A stretch of 64,000 bases of DNA, taken from Blepharisma stoltei (taxonomy: Eukaryota > Ciliophora > Heterotrichea > Heterotrichida > Blepharismidae). This document shows, piece after piece, positions 57,901 to 64,000 of the stretch. The position numbers and the translations under genes were made by a program. Positions within the stretch are counted from its first letter, which is position 1, and the number at the start of each line of letters is the position of its first letter. The notes below the pieces were generated by a model that saw only the letters and a program-made list of their open reading frames with translations, was not told where the DNA came from and searched no databases. The stretch is from contig CAJZBQ010000055.1 of the NCBI GenBank assembly GCA_914767885.1, positions 1 through 64,000 on the forward strand, written 5' to 3'.

Positions 57901-60900
57901 TGGCTGGTGCCTTGTAAATATTTGAGTTATCCCCAGAAAGTGCAAGGGACATGGTTGTAGTGCTATTAGATGATGCATAATTTTGTGCAACATCAATAGT
58001 AAAGCACAATGAGTTTATGTCAGGAGCAAATTGCAGTCATGCTGGATTAGCAGCTATTCCTATGGAGTCTGAGTTAAAAGTTGGAGTTACCATTAAATTG
58101 TTTGCAGGAGCATAGGTCATCGTGACACAGACTGGAACACTACTGTATCCTACACACTATTTAAAAATATATTTTTGAGTATTTCAGAGAGTTTTCTTTT
58201 TTATATAAAAAATAGTAATAAAAGCTATAATTTCAAAAAAGTTTGGCAGTAATTATGTTTACATATATAGAAAAATTCCTGGGGATAGCGCGGAATACGC
58301 TATCCCCAGGACCAACCGGGATCGGATCCCACATGGAACGAGGGTTCCATGTGTGGATCCATTTTTGACACGTGAAAGTAACTATCTCACATGTCAAAAA
58401 TGGATCCACACATGGAACCCCCGTTCCATGTGTGGATCCGATCCCGGTTGGTCCTGGGGATAGCGTATTCCGCGCTATCCCCAGGAATTTAGTATAGCTT
58501 AGGAATTTTGGAGATATTGATTGACAGATGCTTGTCTGGATTTGTATGGACTTCTATCAATGTGCTTGAAGGGGCATTATACATGCTGACATTAGGGTCT
58601 TGAGAGTTTTCATTCAATGTCCAGTCGATATAATAAATTCCATTAGGTGTTTCTCGCAGAGCAGCTACTCTGAACACAATTTCTGAATGCATTTGTTTTA
58701 GCACCCAACCGTGGAATTGCGAGGAAAGTTTGAGATAGCTTGATCCAGTCCCACTTATTGTTGGGATAAATTTAATGGATTTGTCTACTGATGGCCAACT
58801 GTTAGAAATTTTCATATGAATATCATCACTTTGCTGCCCTGGGATTAAAGCAATTCGGCCACTTGGTTCTGAATAATCAACCCCTAATGAGGATGCCTCT
58901 TGGGTATAGCCTTTATAGCCACTATTTAAGAGCCCATAGCTTTTGCTAACCTCCCCTATAGCGGGTAACCAAAAAATTTTGCTTGCTCATAGAGTTTTTT
59001 ATTCTTCAAAATTTAAAAAACTTATTTGTAAAAATTGAGAAGAAGAAAAAAATTAATTTAATTTACAAAATTTATTTTTTAAAATGCAAGCTGTTTAAAA
59101 TTAAACAGAATTACCTAGAGATTTCATTATAATAATTATCACTTGCATATTACAATTTTTTTTATAAAAAATGTTGTTCACTAACGGAAGTTGGTTTTTG
59201 GCCAAAAAGTATGGATTCCCCCCGATGGTTTTGTTGGGGGAGTAAGAGTAAGCTTGACTGTATTCCAAACACCGACCTCGAATTTACTTGACCAGAAATT
59301 AAAGCTCCCGAACGTGCTAGTATCCATTGTGTCCCATCCAGATCCCTTTTCTCTTTTCAACCCACTGCCTGGATTCTGAATATTTGGAATTGTCAATACT
59401 ATTCTTGATGCTTCAGTTAATCTTATGGAATTATCGGATTGAATGCTCAGCATTACTTTAGACCCATTTACAGAGCACAGTTGATTAGGATTCCAGGACT
59501 TGTCACAGTTATAAGCGTCAGTAGTATTTTGGCAAAGGGCTGAGCTGCATGCTATTGAATTTGATTTCCACATATTATAGTTAAACTGCTCCGGGAAATT
59601 AATGTAAAACACTGTGTCTGATGTAAATATATCAGACGTGTTTGTAGGATAAAATTCAAAGGTATAGTCAGCCATCGTAGATTGAGCGTCGTCATCTGTG
59701 TCCATTGACTTAAGCATGACTTTGCTTTTGCTTGGATTTACGGTCTGGGTGTATTGGATTGAGCTTCCAAATGCTTTGGCATATCCAGTTGAATTATAAT
59801 GCCAAATTGAAAATTTCCCATCAGTAACCATATATGGGTTTCTGACATTGTAGACGCTCACGTCAATATTGGTTTCAGCTGTTACTAGCGTGCTAATATC
59901 AGTGACAGTCAGATACCAGTGGTTAGGACTGCAAGAAATGGTTCCCAGAGCAGACGAACTGCACTTTAGTTCATATTGGTCTGGCATGAGCACTGAAAAT
60001 GGGTTGGTGGCGTCGCCTATATATGGATCAAACCCTGATCCAGTGTCTGATCTTGGGAATTGAATTATGCGAAATAGGCTAAATATTAAATAAATATGAC
60101 TAATAAATATAAAACATTGCTTTATTATTAAAATACAATCATATAGAAAAATATACAATAAAATCATCAGCCTCAACGTCAACACTTCCAAATGTAAACT
60201 TATACGTCGCGCTTTCTCCCACATTCGCTATATCTGTAATAGCAATGCTGCTTATTTGGATTGTTGAGTCTATTTTTTGGCCAATATCTAGTAGTGCACC
60301 CGAAGTAGAGTCTTTAACAAGTACTGTTCCTGCCCAATTTCCTTGGACTTTAATACCAGATGACGTTTTTCCAGGGACTTTCGGAAGCACAAAAGCACTG
60401 TCTATATATATTTCAACAATAGACTCAGCAACCAAATCTTGGCTTAAAGTAAGTACTACGTTAAAATTTTCGATTTTGCAGGCCAAGTAGGGAACATTGC
60501 TCCAGCAGAAGTCTTGGATAGTCCCTAATGGATAATTCCATGATGAAGCTATACCCTGAGATATAACGATTTTTCCTTTAGCTGGAATTGTTCTGGACAT
60601 TGAGAATGCCATATAAAGGTCAGCTAGCATTCCTGCATTATTAGGATACACCTCAGTGGTAAGATAAGTAGGAATACCAATTGAGCTTGAGCCACCATCT
60701 ACCACAACAGGAACACTTCCTGAGTAAGAATCAATGTATTTCCCTGCAGAAGCTTGTGTCGTCACCAAGGTAAAGCAAACTAAATTCGACGAAGAAGACG
60801 GAAGGACGTGTTTTACAAAAATGCTAATAGAAGTTCCAGAAGAAACTGGGTTGAAGCTTGTCAACAGCATGCTTCCTGATGCAGAAACTTTGCAAGAAAT

Positions 60901-63900
60901 TGAACTTCCATCAGAAGGGGTTAAAGTTGTAGATGAGCATGCCGAAATTCCATCAGTGTCAGACCACCCAAAACTTGTGCCCATAGTAACTTCGATTAGC
61001 CCACCTGCAGGAATGTCATGGGATATAGTAAAACTTAGCTCTAATGTGACATCAACAAGCCCTGACCCAGATGATGTCGTCATGCTACAGGTTGGGGAAT
61101 TAATTTTTCCAGTACTTATAGAAACAGAACTATCTGAGCTTGTGATCGTTTTTGTTCACTTGCAGCCATTTCCAGGACTACTACCATCTGCAATCCATAC
61201 ACTGTAATTAGTTTCTACTTTTCCTGAAGTTTTGTCAACTTGGTTAGGTGGATAAACATTTGTTATTTTCAAGGTGAAAGTTGTAGAACTACTAATAGAA
61301 GTGCCAGAGTAGCCAGAAAAACCATAGGTCATGACAAAAGCTCCTTCTGTGGTATCAGTGACTGAGCTTCCACTATATGGGTTTGTCGATGTATAAGTAT
61401 TTGAGCTAATTAGGAGGCTCATAACTGGTTCCTGCTGAGTTGTACCTTTAGTCATCCCAACTCCAATTATATCAGTGTTAGCTATAGAACCACTTGCAAT
61501 TGTTGGAGAAATAGTCAAAGTTGCAGCCTCTCCGACAGTAAAAATCCCAGACGATGTTGCAGCTGTAAATGTGCTTGTGGGACTAACAATAGACCAGGTG
61601 CTGGAGCTCTCATAGAGCTCCATTTTAGTCTTAGGGTCGTCTGGGACTGTGTAATAGATCATTGTTTTTGTGTTATAGGTGCCAGTAGCTGTAAAATGCT
61701 GTGGGAGATATGTTTTAACTATTGTATTGCCGCTAGTTGGATTATAAGTCAATTTTCCAAGTGACATTAAAGTTATAACTGCATGGTTCTTCGTCGCTCC
61801 ATCACTGTCTATCAGCTTGTAATATGAAACAATGGCCCTTGCACCTGGGGCATCAGATGCGAACTTACTTGAGTCCATTTCTCCTGTCATGATTCCTGTA
61901 TGCAAAAAGCCATCACTTGAATCATAACCGCTCTCGATGTCTATGTCAATATAAAGACTGTAACTAGGGTCATCGAAATCTAAGCTCATAGAAATAGGCT
62001 CTATATAATTTACTATAGGAATCCCAAATACTGCAGCTGTACAAAGAGGCACTGAGTACAGTTTTGATGAGCTTACCAATGGCATAACTGAAAATACATT
62101 GCTGCCTATCTCGCGTAAAGTCTCGCTTGAATACTCGACCTTTGCCCACATCTCGTAAAAAGTGGCGACATTTGAAGCCACAGATGGAAGACTTGTAGTA
62201 GATGTTGAGCTGTAGGCAAATAAATAATAATTGGTAGGAGACACTTTCTTTGAAGAGCTTGCTGGAATGCTTACATAAATCCCACTAGACTGAGTTCCAA
62301 AATATGGTGAATAAATAGCATTACCTTCAGGTATAGTTGTTGAAGATGTTAAAGCGCCAATTGTTTCTGAAGTGGTTGCCTTTGAATCGATATATACTTT
62401 AGTGAAAGAAGGACTGGTGCTATAATTTATGTTGAAAACTATAGTGACACCTGCAGTATCTCCCCATGTATATTCTCCTCCTGGCTTGACCCTGAAATAC
62501 AGTTTTTTTCCTAATTCTCCACCTTGAATATGGCCAGCAGTAAGTTTATTTGCACCTTCATAGGTAAGACTATTACCGCCATGGAAAGTACAGTCAGAAA
62601 GTAAGATATTGGAGATCGTTAATTCAAAGTCATAAGAACTTGACAAGGAGTCAATAACGTACAAATCTTCAGTTTTTGACTCAATTTTTGAGATTTGGGG
62701 ACTGTCTGAGTTGAAGTTGGTAAGGACAGTTATAGTAAATGTTTTGGGTGTCTGGTAGTTATCAAATTTGATGGTCACTTTTTGGGTTGTGTCAACAGAG
62801 CATGATGTCCCATTAATGTAAGGCGATAAATAGCAAAGCCCATTCGCTGCCTTTGTGCCGTCAAGCTCTTTCCACCAGCTGGGATAATAAATGTCAACAC
62901 CATAAAATGTAACTGACAAAGTCCCAGATGCCGGAATATTATTCTCAGTCACGATCGTCAAGTCTGTAAAGATTGTCATGCCTTGCATTATTTCTGTATT
63001 TGGTATTGTGCTTCTTGGTAACCATGAAAGAATTCGTGGAGTCCCAGGAGTCATCGAAAAAGTGCCTGAGCCAGTTGCATGCCGTATAAGGTTATTAGTG
63101 CCGAACCTCCAAAGCTTTACTTCCCATGAGTTTTTGCTTGAGCTTGTAGATACCACATATGACGGCAAATAGAACTCAGAAACTGTAAATGCAATGTCAG
63201 TTTTGGTGGTTATATAAGCATCATAAGCTACCCCATAAATGTAGACAGAATTTTTGGAGGATTCAGAAGAAGAGGTCGTTGTAAGTCCAGTCAAACCACT
63301 GCTTTTCGTAGCAACTGCACAAGGAAGAGATGATGATCCAGATGGGCCTACTAAAACACCATTGGATGATGAGCAGGTAGGGTTGCTAGATGGAGACCAA
63401 TCTTTTGGAGGGATGATTTCAATGATGTCGTTTTTCCAAATGCTCTTGTTTATTGGAAAATGGAAGACAAAACTGTCCGAGCTTCCAATTTGTTTAGCTT
63501 GTGAAACCGAATATACAGACAAGTTATTATCTGGGATATCTGGTTCTGATATGGCAATGCAGCCAAAGACAAAATTGGCATCAGTAATTTGACCTGTTTG
63601 GCTTGATCTTGTGATTATCCCAAATGGCCCCACAAAGCCTGGGTTTGATGGTAAAGTTGCGGTTGTGGTGACTGACATGTCTGTCCCTGCTTGAATTTCT
63701 GAAGATCCCAAATTTGCATTGACTGGGTTTATGATACTAGGGAAAGTTGATGGGAAAATTATTTGAACGATGCCGCCTTTTAATGTAGTCGTAGGCCTGA
63801 AGTTAAAGGTAAGAGTTACTAGCGTTCCTGCGTTTGTTTGAGACAAGTCGATTGGGTTGTTGTATCAATCTTCTTTTGGCCATGTGATTCTTCCAGGGTC

Positions 63901-63978
63901 CAAGGAACCGTTCTTGGTAGTAAAGTCTTTGCAAGCTACTAGACTTATAGTCCAAAGAAACATAGTTCAGGCTTTCAT
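54995..63978 (-). CDS. Giant secreted/surface protein with C-terminal membrane anchor, about 2280 aa
   Basis: Signal peptide MKAWTMFLWTISLVACKDF at 63978. The ectodomain is Ser/Thr-rich and built of repeated beta-rich units with a recurring phrase: LTFNFRPTTTLKGGIVQIIF, ISHDIPAGGLIEVTMG, MSRTIPAKGKIVISQG, TENNIPASGTLSVTFYG. The C-terminus is a single membrane helix with no tail to speak of (VWILLGLSILLIFN then TAA). Six IESs (79, 296, 344, 156, 112, 1151 bp) interrupt it; removal gives 6846 bp, 2282 codons. The last IES alone hides the anchor exon from the rest. No named family recognised; it resembles in style the large repetitive cell-surface proteins of ciliates. Role likely cortical or extracellular, by inference. 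Confidence 0.8.
55248..55423. repeat. 176-bp palindrome
   Basis: Ends TATCGTTAGTTGC and GCAACTAACGATA. Arms continue with GTGGGATCTTTTC and CACATGTGAA-type inverted copies with nested small hairpins. Lies inside the 1151-bp IES. Confidence 0.8.
55591..56152. mobile_element. Family-3 MITE (562 bp)
   Basis: Target duplication TGA (55588-55590, 56153-56155). Left end CTCCCTCC then CCTTGATCGAACG followed by its inverted copy CGTTCGATCAAGG. Interior very AT-rich. Right end has two direct copies of GATCAAGGATGGGGG about 55 bp apart, then GAG. Same plan as families 1 and 2 with an unrelated core. Confidence 0.85.
56586..56697. other. IES in the surface-protein gene (112 bp)
   Basis: Direct repeat TTTTAA at 56586-56591 and 56698-56703. 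Excision joins ISNKLKRTEKTCLLIKSG in frame. Confidence 0.75.
57479..57634. other. IES in the surface-protein gene (156 bp)
   Basis: TA-bounded with several stops inside; excision joins YSDKISLFWWGSDEYANK in frame. Confidence 0.65.
58151..58494. other. IES in the surface-protein gene (344 bp) built on a palindrome
   Basis: TA-bounded; excision joins SKIPKLGYSSVPVCVTM in frame. The insert contains the 216-bp palindrome at 58274-58489. Confidence 0.75.
58274..58489. repeat. 216-bp palindrome
   Basis: Ends AATTCCTGGGGATAGCG and its inverted copy. Each end is itself a hairpin (CTGGGGATAGCG, loop CGGAATA, CGCTATCCCCAG). Arms share GGATCCACACATGGAAC-type sequence. Far more GC-rich than its surroundings. 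Confidence 0.9.
58947..59242. mobile_element. Diverged family-1 MITE as an IES in the surface-protein gene (296 bp)
   Basis: TAA at 58947-58949 and 59243-59245. Interior AGAATTACCTAGAGATTTCA matches family 1. Ends are CCTCCCCTATAGCGG and GTTTTGTTGGGGGAG. Excision joins NTVKLTLSKSYGLLN in frame. Confidence 0.85.
60075..60153. other. IES in the surface-protein gene (about 79 bp)
   Basis: TA-bounded; excision joins ADDFIVFRIIQFPRSDTG in frame. Confidence 0.65.
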
Positions 63979-64000
63979 TATATTATTATGACATGTAAAA

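Noticed and set aside
15628-63978. Widespread nonsense mutations under the standard code
   Set aside because: All internal stops of this kind are TGA at positions where families have Trp; TAA and TAG occur only at ends or inside inserts.

Overview
What this is. The window starts at a chromosome end: about 3.1 kb of the 8-base repeat CCCTAACA, C-rich strand first. Four sequence features point to a heterotrich ciliate close to Blepharisma. These are the telomere repeat, TGA read in frame as Trp with only TAA/TAG as stops, spliceosomal introns of only 15-16 nt, and very compact genes. Almost every gene is broken by AT-rich or palindromic inserts flanked by short direct repeats. Removing each insert with one repeat copy restores an open reading frame. 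That, with the long telomere, says this is the germline (micronuclear) genome and the inserts are internal eliminated sequences (IESs). I located about 40 inside genes. For most multi-insert genes the inferred coding length after removal divides by three.

Layout. 1-3138 telomere. 3139-12300 subtelomere with a tandem family of B-box-like genes (copies A, B, C plus relics); comparing copies maps IESs directly. 12784-14489 a ubiquitin-like protein and a ubiquitin-specific protease. 15628-26138 (minus) a P4-type ATPase followed by a double 6TM-cyclase; a 61-bp IES between them probably hides that they are one fused guanylyl cyclase gene, as in other ciliates. 26773-29096 a STPGR (SHIPPO) protein and a RING-H2 protein. 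30756-34536 an ATXR3/SDG2-like SET histone methyltransferase. 35079-37861 an ABCD half-transporter. 38080-41682 an IQ-motif protein. 41857-43489 three small genes. 43665-45873 a myotubularin phosphatase. 48151-50062 a zinc transporter of the CDF family. 50936-54248 a helical-repeat protein. 54383-54924 a small unknown gene. 54995-63978 a roughly 2280-residue secreted or surface protein with a C-terminal membrane anchor.

Mobile DNA. The most notable signal is a set of MITE-like elements with ends CTCCCC...GGGGAG and 3-bp target duplications of the form TNA. They share one asymmetric plan (a hairpin made of the terminal repeat at one end, two direct copies at the other) but use three unrelated core sequences. 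They sit inside genes as IESs, or inside larger, more GC-rich IESs. Several long palindromes (135-236 bp) form another class. No transposase gene is present, so all are non-autonomous.

Limits. Everything was read by eye from one window. IES and intron calls rest on reading frame, direct repeats, family motifs and paralogue comparison, not on somatic sequence or RNA. Two or three interruptions are unresolved and are marked.
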